Positions 44,556 through 53,728 of a stretch of DNA of 64,000 bases are shown here, piece after piece; positions within the stretch are counted from its first letter, which is position 1, and every line of letters starts with the position of its first letter. The position numbers were made by a program, and so were the translations under genes. The stretch is taken from the NCBI GenBank assembly GCA_964019655.1, contig CAXHTR010000001.1:620001-684000 (forward strand), read 5' to 3'. The DNA is from Perkinsela sp. pyNocScin1. Its lineage: Eukaryota > Euglenozoa > Kinetoplastea > Prokinetoplastida > Perkinselidae. Below the pieces are notes generated by a model, which had not been told where the DNA came from, searched no databases, and saw nothing but the letters and a program-made list of their open reading frames with translations.

Positions 44556-45308
44556 ATGCTTTGCTTCTTACCCCACATCACTTCCAGTGACAGCGCCCTC
44601 GGCCGCATCCATCCAGACTCACTCGAGCAGCAAGACCTCATGGAGCTCTTGGTCGAAGGGATTGTCGAAAAGCATCACTTTAAGGAAAATGGCGACTACA
44701 TGGCGATTTCCCGCTGGCGGAGTGTTGAACAAGACGGTTGCGGCCATGTCACAGGGATCGGGTGGTTCCAGTACAGCGGTGTGTGCTTTTTCGTCGGTGG
44801 CACGATGGACCTCTCGTACCTACCACCGACTGTGCTGAATTTCGACTCGCCAGGGCAACATCTCATGGGAACGATTGCGACCAGACGCCTGCCGGTGGCA
44901 CTTGTGTCCATCGACGTGAGCAACAACCATTATAGCGGCCGTCTAGCATTGGCTGAACTTCCAGCAGAGATGCGAATCGCAGACTTCTCACACAATTTAT
45001 TTACAGGGAATGTTGATCTCACTCGCCTGCCGGCGAAGATCGAAGGGCTTTCAATCAAGGGCAATTTCTTTACGGGGTCAGTCGACTTTCGAAAGCTCCC
45101 GCAATCGCTCGTCGACATTGACATTTCGAGCAATAAGCTGAGCGGGACAATCGCAGACTTTCGTATGCCGGACGCGCTCGCTTTCTTCCGCATTTGTAAG
45201 AATCGTCTCACTGGGAACGTTGAAATATCGCACTCGGCTCGGGTGGACCGTGTGTTGAGCTATCTGGCGAATGATGATCTCCGCGTTGAACTAAAGATTT
45301 TACGATAA
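44556..45308 (+). CDS. Secreted class A LRR protein, 6 repeats
   Basis: A 250-residue protein. Leader MLCFLPHITSSD, then SALGRIH, MELLVEGIV and SRWRSVEQDGCG, where G-V after tryptophan is S-V. Six repeats follow (HLMGT, NHYSG, NLFTG, NFFTG, NKLSG, NRLTG). The first is preceded by an unusually hydrophobic cap loop (YSGVCFFVGGTMDL). The end (LANDDLRVELKILR) is a diverged terminal cap. A pyrimidine-AG acceptor lies at about 44483-44500. Confidence 0.9.
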   Translation: MLCFLPHITSSDSALGRIHPDSLEQQDLMELLVEGIVEKHHFKENGDYMAISRWRSVEQDGCGHVTGIGWFQYSGVCFFVGGTMDLSYLPPTVLNFDSPGQHLMGTIATRRLPVALVSIDVSNNHYSGRLALAELPAEMRIADFSHNLFTGNVDLTRLPAKIEGLSIKGNFFTGSVDFRKLPQSLVDIDISSNKLSGTIADFRMPDALAFFRICKNRLTGNVEISHSARVDRVLSYLANDDLRVELKILR

Positions 45309-45838
45309 CATGGCTGAATGGAAACTTTCGGGAGACAAGCTATCGATATCAGTATCGATATTTCATGCCAAATATTTCAGAGCTGAGTTTTTTTTGTGAG
45401 AGAGATCCGAAATGTTTTTTTATTCATTATTCATTTATTTTTATCGAAAAAATGAATCTTTGGCTTAAATGATACGAAGTGTATGGTGGCATACTAAATA
45501 AGTCGAAAAAATGAGATAAAGAATACCCGCAATGTTCAAAGGCCCGCATTGAAGGGATCGTATGATCTTGGCCGAAAATAGATACCCAATCCTTCCACTT
45601 CATACCTTGTCTATGGTGCCTATGGAACGTCAAAGGCCGTCGTGTATGCGCAGGATAATTCGAGGATTACCCTTGATAATGCACGATACCCGAATTTCAA
45701 GTCAAAGAACATATCTCGCCGTACGGCAGGAGCATGAGGGCCTGTTCCATATTTTTTCGAATGAATGTATCACTGATCAATATAAATCAAATTTAATGAT
45801 TTCAATTTCTTACATTCACACTTTTCCCACATACTCCG
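45309..45838. other. Intergenic with a palindromic motif
   Basis: TATCGATA occurs twice, at 45341-45348 and 45353-45360, separated by four bases, so each copy is self-complementary and the pair can form a hairpin 33 bases after the previous stop codon. Nothing else is seen in this 530-base spacer. Confidence 0.35.
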
Positions 45839-46696
45839 ATGCTCGCAAATTTTTTCCTCGCACTTTTGACTGCTGACACGGGCGCATGCTTTCGAGAAAC
45901 CAAAATGAGACCAGCCATGTCCAAGCTTCAAAGCATCTGCATGCAACGCGTCTTCGAGCCAGCGACGTATAAGGCGTGCGTTGCGCATTCACCGCTGCTC
46001 CTCGAAATCCAAGACGGCCCGCTGGCAGTCCACGACGCATGCGCGTGGAAAGGCATTGAGTGTGAACACGGTATGGTCACTTCGATCCTCCTCGATCGGT
46101 ACATGTATGACGCGTCGTTTGGGGTGTCGTATATCGTCAACATCAACTGGGTCCCACAGACCGTCGAGAAGCTGCACGTGCGGGAGCTACATCTGCTCAA
46201 CGGGTGGAGTCCCGAGCGACTCCCAAGGAATTTGCGATACCTCTGCCTCTGGAGCTGTATGAACTGGTCCATCACTTTCATTGACGGTGAAAAGGAGCGA
46301 ACGAACGCAGGAAAGTGTGTGCCAAGTGAAATCAATCTCCAAGAGCTCCCGGATGGCCTTGAGGAGCTCTACATCGTGTATGGATGGAACTATGGGTACC
46401 TCAGAATGGGGCTTTTACCACAGAGCATGCGTCGATTGCTCATCTGTGGTTCGATTCTGACGCACGCTTTCATTCACTTTGAGGCTCTGCCAGAAAGCTT
46501 GCAGGAGGCCTGCGTGGTCTGTACGAAACACGGCAAAAATATCAACGTTCGTGGCCTTGGGCGCAAGCACCATGATAAACGGTTTCGGACGAAGATGAAG
46601 AATTTGGAATTTCTAAATTTTGCACTCAAGTCGAAAGTGTATGCTGACTTTTGTGCGCAAAGCCGCGCATTCCAAGAGAATCGTCGAAAATCGTAA
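45839..46696 (+). CDS. Secreted class B LRR protein, long variant
   Basis: A 285-residue protein, the longest of its class. Leader MLANFFLALLTAD, a cysteine-tryptophan cap (DACAWKGIEC), then INWVPQTVEKLHV, LNGWSPERLPRNLRYLCL. An inserted hydrophilic loop follows (DGEKERTNAGK) before LQELPDGLEELYI. Like its paralog at 12852-13634 it has few NxFSG turns. The C-terminal 50 residues are basic (RGLGRKHHDKRFRTKMK) and specific to this copy. Confidence 0.82.
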   Translation: MLANFFLALLTADTGACFRETKMRPAMSKLQSICMQRVFEPATYKACVAHSPLLLEIQDGPLAVHDACAWKGIECEHGMVTSILLDRYMYDASFGVSYIVNINWVPQTVEKLHVRELHLLNGWSPERLPRNLRYLCLWSCMNWSITFIDGEKERTNAGKCVPSEINLQELPDGLEELYIVYGWNYGYLRMGLLPQSMRRLLICGSILTHAFIHFEALPESLQEACVVCTKHGKNINVRGLGRKHHDKRFRTKMKNLEFLNFALKSKVYADFCAQSRAFQENRRKS

Positions 46697-47078
46697 AATG
46701 GGGAAATTTTTGAATGCAATTTGTAAATTCGCTCACGGAGTGTCTTTGAGTGCCTTTCTCCTTCTGAATGTCTCTTTTTAGTATATGTTTTCCTTTGTAT
46801 ATATCATAAAAAAAAACAGTGACAAGCATCGGAGTGAACTACAACGTCTCTCTATGATGTGGATGCTTTTACTCAAGTGAAGGGCCACCAGAAAGCGCAG
46901 CTTTGTTAGTACGGGCGGGCGCACTGATAAAAAAATAGAACCAATTTTTACTCTGAGTCTATGATAACTTATTTTCTTACAAGTGAGTTGATAAAACAGT
47001 ATTTATGAGAAAGCATATCAACTTTTCGCAAATGAAACATTTTTTACTTATCTCGTATTTTGAATAGATTTTATCGCC
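46697..47078. other. Intergenic, nothing recognised
   Basis: 382 bases of AT-rich spacer between plus-strand LRR genes. It includes an A run at 46807-46815. Confidence 0.45.
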
Positions 47079-47783
47079 ATGCACAGCGCCATCTTCTTCC
47101 TTTCAGCCGACGATTCAGGACTCGGCCGATTCGACCCCGCTATGCTCAGCGACCACATGCTGATGGAGGTTCTGTACACGCCAGACGACTACGAGCAGTC
47201 CCGCAATGAGATGAAAGGTGACGAAGACGATGCATGCACGTGGAGCAACATAACATGTGACGAGGAGAAAGCTGTCAGCAAGATCGAGTGGCACAGCATG
47301 CACATCAAGCTCCGCGGGTCTCTGTGCTTCCAAGCACTACCGCCCAAGCTCATTCGATTCAACCTCTATAAGCAGCTGGTTCGTGGCGACATCGACACAT
47401 CCAACCTTCCGAGGTTGCTCGAGTTCTTCTGCGTTGAGCGGACGCAGGTGACGGGGACGGTCGACCTGGGAAATCTACCATCAAAGCTCCAGATGCTCTT
47501 CATCATGGAGAACAAGATAACAGCGATAGTCAACGTCGTAAATCTGCCAGCGAGCCTCACAGATATCGCTGTGAATGAAAAGTATGTGAGAGAGAAATCG
47601 ATTTATGTCGGAAAATTGCCGGCACGCGAACTCATACTCGACATTCTTGATTGTGGGATCATGGACGTAACTTGTGCGGACCCAGCGGATAGGCCCCGAA
47701 TATATACCGACGAGCTGCCGAAAGATAAAAATGATTCATTCTCTTCGTTGGAAATGGATTCATCAGAAGATGATTCGGAATAG
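47079..47783 (+). CDS. Class C LRR protein, ADPAD end with acidic tail
   Basis: A 234-residue protein. It has a class A front (MHSAIFFLSADDSGLGRFD and SDHMLMEVL) but a class B type cap (DDACTWSNITCDEE). The repeats are few and imperfect (LVRGDIDT, QVTGTVDL, KITAIVNV). The end is distinctive: GKLPARELILDI, DCGIMDVTCADPADRPRI, then an acidic serine tail (SLEMDSSEDDSE). The gene at 50092-50724 shares this end, so they form a separate pair facing each other across the convergent region and the gene at 48555. Confidence 0.85.
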   Translation: MHSAIFFLSADDSGLGRFDPAMLSDHMLMEVLYTPDDYEQSRNEMKGDEDDACTWSNITCDEEKAVSKIEWHSMHIKLRGSLCFQALPPKLIRFNLYKQLVRGDIDTSNLPRLLEFFCVERTQVTGTVDLGNLPSKLQMLFIMENKITAIVNVVNLPASLTDIAVNEKYVREKSIYVGKLPARELILDILDCGIMDVTCADPADRPRIYTDELPKDKNDSFSSLEMDSSEDDSE

Positions 47784-48554
47784 GTAGCGAGTGAACACAA
47801 AAGATTTTTTTCTAGTTTGTAATATTTTGGCATTCTCTTTTTCAGTAAAAAGGCTATATCCGTGTAAACTTGGTAACGTTTTGTTGATTTTTGATTTGAT
47901 GTCGCGATTGATGTCAAGGTGCAAAAAAAGTTGCAATTTCGCACTTCATACCATTCCAAGAGAAAATGTAGATTTAAGACTATCGTAGAGATCGCTCACT
48001 TTACGTATACGTAAGTTGCGCAGATCATAGAGCAGAATTATTCTCAGGTCAGCATTCTTGTGCGTTTTGTTTCCGTTCATTTACAGATTGCGACTGGCAT
48101 AGCATATAGTCGTAATCACAAGTGGTTCCTGATCTTTAGGGGCGATTCCACCAAAGCCCAGGTATTTCAATATCTTTTCTTCGAATTCAAGTTAAGTGAC
48201 TGCATGCACGCCATATCTGCATTTTCTCAGTGCAAAGATTCTATGGCGACGATGACAGAAAGCTTCTGGCTATGGTAATGATGAACCACGCCACTTTTTC
48301 TGACCACATGCAGATGATCTGGAGAATTCCAAGAGTGCTGAGGTCGCTGCCCTAGCGAATGACGACCTAGAACACATCGCTCAATGCATTTTTAAGCATA
48401 GAATTGGAAAAAAAGAGTTCGGCATAATCATTCAGTGTCACCTAACCCGGGAATTCGTATTTCATAATTTATATCATTCTTATTTTTTAGACGTTATTCA
48501 GTATAAGTGAACACGAGTGCACAATTTGCTCTCGAAAGCGGGAGGGCATGTAAC
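47784..48554. other. Convergent strand-switch region
   Basis: 771 bases between converging LRR genes. A 72-codon frame at 48060-48278 is not supported by any feature. I see no repeat or RNA gene. Confidence 0.45.
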
Positions 48555-49937
48555 CTAAACTTCAATCTTCGTGTTTTTGCTCGTGATGCCTGGGTTGAAC
48601 AGATTCCCTGTGAGTTTGAGGTTGACAAGGCCTTCCGGTATATGCGAGATATCGATATCCCCAGAGAGCAAATTATCCTGCAGCCAGAGCTCTTTTAAGT
48701 TGAGAGGTAGCCGGCTGAGATCGATGGTCCCCGAAAATTTGTTTGCCCTCAGGCTCAGGCCCTCGAGGTCCTGTGGTAGCGCTGTCAGGTCAATGCTGCC
48801 CGACAGCGAGTTGTGTCTGGCGTACAGAAATCGCATGACCGTTGGGAGTCTTGTGAGACACAGCTCACCCGTAAAATGATTTTTGGAAATTCGCATGTCT
48901 TGGAGTGTCGCTGGGAGGTGCTCGAGATTCAAGCTGCCGTGCATGATGTTGTAGTCACATTGAAGGTCCTGCAGTCCATGAGGCAGGCGTGTCAGGTCAA
49001 GTGTACCGCTCAGTCCGCAATCGCTCAAGGTCATCTCTTTGAGAGCGATCGGGAGTTTTTCTGTGGAAACTGTCCCACTGATTCTGTTTTCACTGAGATA
49101 GAGAACTGACAGTGTACCGGGCAGGCTACCAAGATCGACACTCCCATAGAGTCGATTGGTGAACATACTCAGCTGCTCGAGCTCCGGGCTCAATTGAGTG
49201 AGATCGATATTCCCCGAAAGCATATTTTGACAAAGAATGAGATCGCGCAATGATGCTGGTAGCCTGGAAAGATCTATATTTCCCGTAAATTGATTTGTCC
49301 CAAGGGAAAGTTCCTCAAGATTCGGTGGCAGCGCCGTGAGGTCAAGCGACCCGCACAGCTGATTGTCTTGGGCAACGAAACAAATTAGATCTGGCGGTAG
49401 TTTGCTCAGGTCGAGGTCTCCAACAAAAGCATTATCGCATAAGCGAATAAAATTTAGTGTGCGCGGGAGGCGATCCGTGAAAATAGAGCCCGCGAGTCGG
49501 TTTCTATGGAATAAAATATCGCGGGCTTGACAGAGCTGGTGAATGCCGTCCAGCGATCCTGTCAGCTGGTTTTCAAACGCCTCAATCACCTCGAGCTGCG
49601 CTGGTAGCAGTGCAAAGTCGATTGACCCTGGAAGATTCATACCATCGATTTGAAGGTACGTGACTGATTGCGGCACGAACTGAAAGTTCAGTGTTCCACG
49701 GAGGGCCAGGGGTCTCGGAGACCCCCAGGTGATTTCTTTGACTTCATTCGTCGTACACTTGACGCCTGGCCATTCGCAACTATCTTTGAAATTGCCATGG
49801 GGATCCTGAAACTCATGTACATCCGGAATGCCAGAAACAAACATCTCCATGAGGGCCTGCTGGGGCATGCTGTCATAGTCGAGCCGGCCGAGGTGTAGTC
49901 CGTCGCTACAGAACAAGATTGTGAAGTTTTGCATCAT
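48555..49937 (-). CDS. Secreted class A LRR protein, about 16 repeats
   Basis: A 461-residue protein. Paired ATGs at 49937 and 49934 precede the leader (MQNFTILFCSD), then LGRLD, MEMFVSGIPD and CEWPGVKC. The frame is open up to 50156, inside the next gene, but that part is not family-like. About sixteen repeats follow; one is irregular (HQLCQARDILFHRNRLAG), having lost the LPxxL segment. No VVDxxG cap is present; the end is NPGITSKNTKIEV. Together with the gene at 9589 it is one of the two longest solenoids here. Confidence 0.92.
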   Translation of the reverse strand: MMQNFTILFCSDGLHLGRLDYDSMPQQALMEMFVSGIPDVHEFQDPHGNFKDSCEWPGVKCTTNEVKEITWGSPRPLALRGTLNFQFVPQSVTYLQIDGMNLPGSIDFALLPAQLEVIEAFENQLTGSLDGIHQLCQARDILFHRNRLAGSIFTDRLPRTLNFIRLCDNAFVGDLDLSKLPPDLICFVAQDNQLCGSLDLTALPPNLEELSLGTNQFTGNIDLSRLPASLRDLILCQNMLSGNIDLTQLSPELEQLSMFTNRLYGSVDLGSLPGTLSVLYLSENRISGTVSTEKLPIALKEMTLSDCGLSGTLDLTRLPHGLQDLQCDYNIMHGSLNLEHLPATLQDMRISKNHFTGELCLTRLPTVMRFLYARHNSLSGSIDLTALPQDLEGLSLRANKFSGTIDLSRLPLNLKELWLQDNLLSGDIDISHIPEGLVNLKLTGNLFNPGITSKNTKIEV

Positions 49938-50091
49938 ATGAGTAATGAAAAGTACAAAGCGGTGGATGGGAACATTTTCTGCTCTACGAAGAAAAGCTCC
50001 AAAAACATTTAGAGTACCTGAGTGATATGTATAATTTATCATAATACGTATTGCTGTACAAGCCCTCAGCATCACAGCACCAGTATTTCGC

Positions 50092-50724
50092 CTAGAAGTC
50101 GTGAACGATGCGGCTCTCATCTGCGGGATCCGCAAACTTGAAGTTCTCGAACCCACAGCGGTAAAGGTCGATTTCTGTGCTTCCAGCCCCGAGCTTCCCG
50201 ACTATGAGCGTGTCGTGCGTCAAGTTGGTCTCCTGGATGCGGCACTTGGTCAAACCCTCAGGCAAATTCCTCAAGTTGACTATTTCCGTTACTTCGTTGT
50301 TCTGCACATGAAAGAAACACAGTGCCCGCGGTAGACTACCCATGTCGAGCGTCCCGTGAAAGCCACAGCTCATGATTTGGAATTTGAGAAGTGTTTCTGG
50401 TAGCGATGTCGTGTCCATAGGACCTCGCAGATCATGCTGGCCGACCATGATGAGTGACTGGAGCTGGCTTGGGAGCATTGAAAAGGTTATGGACCCATTG
50501 AGAGAGACTCTTTTGTAGTTCCAGTCAATGGACGAGACTGTAGATTCGCTTGAGCAGGTTACTCCAGACCATGTGCACGCTGTGTCTCTATCGTTGCCGA
50601 GGCCTATCTCGTGCCAGTCTGCATCGATTGGCGTTATAAAGAGCTCCATCATCTGTTGGTCGGAGAGCATGCAGGGCCTCATGCGGCCGATGTTCGTATC
50701 GTCAGCGGTGAAGAATGTAAGCAT
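50092..50724 (-). CDS. Class C LRR protein, ADPAD end
   Basis: A 210-residue protein. MLTFFTADD is a short leader. Then IGRMR, MELFITPID and DTACTWSGVTC. Repeats are HDLRGPMDT, GFHGTLDM and EVTEIVNL, in the same order as in the gene at 47079. The end GKLGAGSTEIDL, CGFENFKFADPADESRI matches that gene but lacks its acidic tail. Its stop codon lies 155 bases upstream of the next minus-strand gene. Confidence 0.88.
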   Translation of the reverse strand: MLTFFTADDTNIGRMRPCMLSDQQMMELFITPIDADWHEIGLGNDRDTACTWSGVTCSSESTVSSIDWNYKRVSLNGSITFSMLPSQLQSLIMVGQHDLRGPMDTTSLPETLLKFQIMSCGFHGTLDMGSLPRALCFFHVQNNEVTEIVNLRNLPEGLTKCRIQETNLTHDTLIVGKLGAGSTEIDLYRCGFENFKFADPADESRIVHDF

Positions 50725-51248
50725 AGAGTAAATTTTTGGAAAGTGATGTAAAGTGCTTGGAAGCTGACTGTGGAGCAGGTTTCGGTAACCTGGAATCAGA
50801 TCAAAAAGGTTTAAAGATCATAGAATAGTTAATGATAGATTCTGAAAGTCATTTTTGGGACGAAAATCCGTTTGCTCAGTCATTTTATCGACATCGAAAG
50901 CGTACGCAAAGTTTGGAATTCATTCAATTCTCCACAGCACCAGACACTTTCAACATTCTGCGTTTCATCTTCACCAGCAACAAGGTTTCTCATAGAGTCC
51001 TGATACTTGGCTAAGTTTTTTCCAAAACTTTTTCTTGAGTAGCGATAAAAACGTAGAAAACGTCAATCAGAGCTCACAAATCTGCTTGTCGCACTAACTT
51101 TCACTCTTTATTCGAGTGCCAAGCATTCATCACATTTTATTACAGATACCACAATGCAATTCCATTGATTTCCAAAAGTTAAGAGTATAACTCTTAAAAT
51201 GCCGCTGACGACTGCAAAAACCCTCAAGTACAGCATCCTGCTTTTATC
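50725..51248. other. Intergenic, weak LRR-like trace
   Basis: A plus-strand frame at about 50925-51010 reads APDTFNILRFIFTSNKVSHRVL, which faintly resembles one LPDTLxxLxLxxNxI unit of class B. Stops flank it, and the match may be chance. The rest of the 524 bases is featureless. Confidence 0.25.
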
Positions 51249-52049
51249 TCAATAATTCAAATCTTTTCGTGAATAGGTATCGAACCTGCAGTTCATCGTC
51301 TCGTGCACAACGCCTGGGTGCATCACAGGGTGCCCGCTGCCATCCACAATGGCGAGGACCCCCGTCTTGGTCAGCGTGATGCTCGCTCCGGGCGCCGGGT
51401 TGATCACAGCCGTCCCCACAAATTTGTTCTCGTCGAGCGAAAGAAGCGTGAGGGCCTTGGGAAGTCTGGTGATACGCAAGGACCCGCTAAAAAAGTTTTT
51501 GCCGAGCAGAAAGCGCGCAAGGGTTTCTGGAAGAGACGAAAAGTCCACTTCCCCGCTGAAAGCGTTGCGCTGGATCTCGAGACGGGTGAGCACCGGCGGC
51601 AACTGCGTGAAGTCTGCACTCCCGCTAAATGCATTGTTCGTCAGCACACACTCCTGCATCACCGCTGGGAGCGCAGCAAAGTCGACTGAGCCGCTCAGCT
51701 GATTATCGTGGACTGCGAGCTTGACGAGACCGTCGGGCAAAAATTTTGTTTCCAGAGAGCCCTTGAGATGGCTGAACGTCGTCTGAAAGCGCTGCAAGGA
51801 ACGTGCCATGCACGACAGATTGACCGTTCCGTGACCCGAGAGCATCATGCTGATGGCGTCCCCGTCCTCGTTGCACTTGACGCCGCGCCAGTGGCAGACG
51901 TCAATGAACTCGTCGTCTGCGTCTCGGTACTTTTTGGTGTCTCCGAGGCCACTGACGAGCATTTCCATGAGCGTTTGCTGGGAGAGCGCGGTAACGTCAA
52001 ACTTTCCGAGAGAGTGGTCGACAAGAGCAAAGTAATGGAAAATGGGCAT
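51249..52049 (-). CDS. Secreted class A LRR protein, 6 repeats
   Basis: A 266-residue protein. The ATG at 52049 begins MPIFHYFALVD, as in the gene at 21426 (MPIFELL); the frame extends to 52133 without family features. The cap is SLGKFD, MEMLVSGLGD and CHWRGVKCNEDG, complete with both cysteines. Six repeats follow (HLKGSLET, NQLSG, NAFSG twice, NFFSG, NKFVG). The terminal cap is long and regular (GVLAIVDGSGHPV). The final residues (CRFDTYSRKDLNY) are copy-specific. Confidence 0.9.
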   Translation of the reverse strand: MPIFHYFALVDHSLGKFDVTALSQQTLMEMLVSGLGDTKKYRDADDEFIDVCHWRGVKCNEDGDAISMMLSGHGTVNLSCMARSLQRFQTTFSHLKGSLETKFLPDGLVKLAVHDNQLSGSVDFAALPAVMQECVLTNNAFSGSADFTQLPPVLTRLEIQRNAFSGEVDFSSLPETLARFLLGKNFFSGSLRITRLPKALTLLSLDENKFVGTAVINPAPGASITLTKTGVLAIVDGSGHPVMHPGVVHETMNCRFDTYSRKDLNY

Positions 52050-52580
52050 TTGTAGGATGTTCGGACTGAGAAAAATATGAATAGGAAAGGCTTTGAGAAT
52101 GGTTGGGGATGAAATTCGAGACAAAGTTATCATTTGGATATTTGGAAATGGCTTGCGGCTCGCAAAGTCACTGAAAACCGTTATACTTTCCGCACGTTCA
52201 TAATAAGAGAATAGAGCCTAAGGCAGTGTTTCCCAACCTTTTGAATTTTGTGACCGAGCTGAACCCATCATGAGCTAAATGAAATCTCAGCTGACCCCAA
52301 GTTACCTGAATGTAGTAGTGATTAACAGGTATTCATTAATAGAACCTAGATCCCTGGGGTCAGGGGACTTCAGACTGACACCCAAACATTCCTATTTTCA
52401 GAGGTTTGGAAACATTGGGCATACGGTTTCTTCTCCAATGCCTTGGAGAATGTTGAGCCGCGCCACTGTTGCCCGGTCATTGAAATCACCAAATATCTTA
52501 AGAAATTCGTAAATCTTGTCGATGTCTGTACCTCAACAGTGTATCAAGCAATGCTTAACAGGAAATCGCATAAATTTACA
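52050..52580. other. Intergenic holding a miniature hAT-like element
   Basis: 531 bases between two minus-strand LRR genes. The part 52224-52417 is annotated separately as a miniature element. The flanks carry no gene. Confidence 0.5.
52224..52417. mobile_element. hAT-like miniature inverted-repeat element, degenerate
   Basis: The left end CAGTGTTTCCCAACCTTTT is the terminal sequence typical of many hAT elements. The right end at 52402-52417 reads, inverted, CAATGTTTCCAAACCT and matches 14 of 16 bases. The interior (GTGACC, AGCTGACCCCAAG) also resembles such elements. The 8-bp flanks GCCTAAGG and GGCATACG share only four bases, so a target duplication is not convincing. The copy is about 194 bp, has no transposase, and appears old. 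Confidence 0.6.
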
Positions 52581-53294
52581 TCAGTCCACTAAATCCAAAT
52601 GTATCACCCCGTAGTCATTGTAGGCTGTGCCAACACCAATGAAGCGCGTCGGTTCAGTCGCCCAGATTTTCTTGGCGGGCCGGACCTTCTCGACGCCGCA
52701 CCTGTACAGCGAAATGAGGTTCAGCTTTTCTGGGAGCTCGCCGTAGTAGAGTATATCGAGGTTCAGCGGATTGTGTGCGATGTCTATCTCAGAGATGGTC
52801 TCTGGCAGGTGAAAGAGCCTCACACCCCCCGTAAAGCGATTTGCACTGGCAATGAACTTTTTCATCCGATGTGGCAGATCGGCAAAGTCGAGCGCGCCGT
52901 ACAGACGGTTCAGCTGGACGTCGACAATGCGCGCGGCGCGAGGTAGGAGCCGAATCTCGAAGAGGGACTTGAGGTCGCACTCGACGAACTCGAAGCGCTC
53001 GACGGTGCTGGGCACGTATCGCAGGTTGAAGGGCTCGTAGATATTTTTCAAATAAAGCTCTTCGATGACGCCGTCGCTGCACAGCACCTGAAAATTGCTG
53101 TGGACCTGTTCGCTCACGGTTGCCCAGTTGCATGGGTCCTCCTCTGGGTAATTGTTTGTGATTTCTCGCTGCACGTGGAAGCTAGCGTCACGAATGAATT
53201 GGAGCATTAGGCGCTGCTGCATCGTTTCGATACTATCGCCCGGATCAGGCCTTGTTGAATCAGTGCAAGTTAGGCCGAAAAGTGATAGGGCCAT
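52581..53294 (-). CDS. Secreted class B LRR protein (LYYGxLP end)
   Basis: A 237-residue protein. The leader is MALSLFGLTCTD. The cap has EDPCNWATVSEQ and QVLCSDG. Then RYVPSTVERFEFVECDL, IRLLPRAA, NRLYGALDF, NRFTGGVRL, NPLNLDILYYGELPEKL and CGVEKVRP. The last 25 residues (FIGVGTAYNDYGVIHLDL) correspond to GAPFVSHRVVDIDV in the gene at 5961-6665; no other copy has this extension, so the two form a subgroup. Confidence 0.88.
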   Translation of the reverse strand: MALSLFGLTCTDSTRPDPGDSIETMQQRLMLQFIRDASFHVQREITNNYPEEDPCNWATVSEQVHSNFQVLCSDGVIEELYLKNIYEPFNLRYVPSTVERFEFVECDLKSLFEIRLLPRAARIVDVQLNRLYGALDFADLPHRMKKFIASANRFTGGVRLFHLPETISEIDIAHNPLNLDILYYGELPEKLNLISLYRCGVEKVRPAKKIWATEPTRFIGVGTAYNDYGVIHLDLVD

Positions 53295-53728
53295 GTATAG
53301 ATTGGAAAAATTTAAGGCAAATTACGCTTTGGGGTTCTAAGAGAAATACAAAAGTTTTTTGTTTCTTTCTCCTCTGCCTGAAAATCTGACTGAAATAACA
53401 GAATCTAAACCGTCTCACTGGGTATGCGATTTGACCGCCAAATCTTCAGAAAAGATTGAAGGATACTGTGGGACTGTTTTGCTAAAAGTTCCATAGTCAT
53501 GTGATGTCCTGAAAAATTTCCGTCATTTTTCTGTTGCGGCCTTTCGTCCCGAAAAAGGGCGATGTTTTTACGCTCAAAACTCTCCCAAGATTCGTTTCCC
53601 AGTTGATTGTCAAAAAAAGCAGAAATAGTACACCGAAAGTTTGTGCAGTTCTGAACAATAAACAAATTCCAACTAGCCAGTATTCCAGAGCTAAAGCAGG
53701 CTTAAGGCTCATTTGCACTTCTTTAGAC
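53295..53728. other. Intergenic, nothing recognised
   Basis: 434 bases between minus-strand LRR genes. Small frames on both strands (53405-53836) overlap each other and have no family features. Confidence 0.45.

Noticed and set aside
48060-48278. 72-codon frame in the convergent region
   Set aside because: No domain, signal peptide or family similarity, and length within chance.
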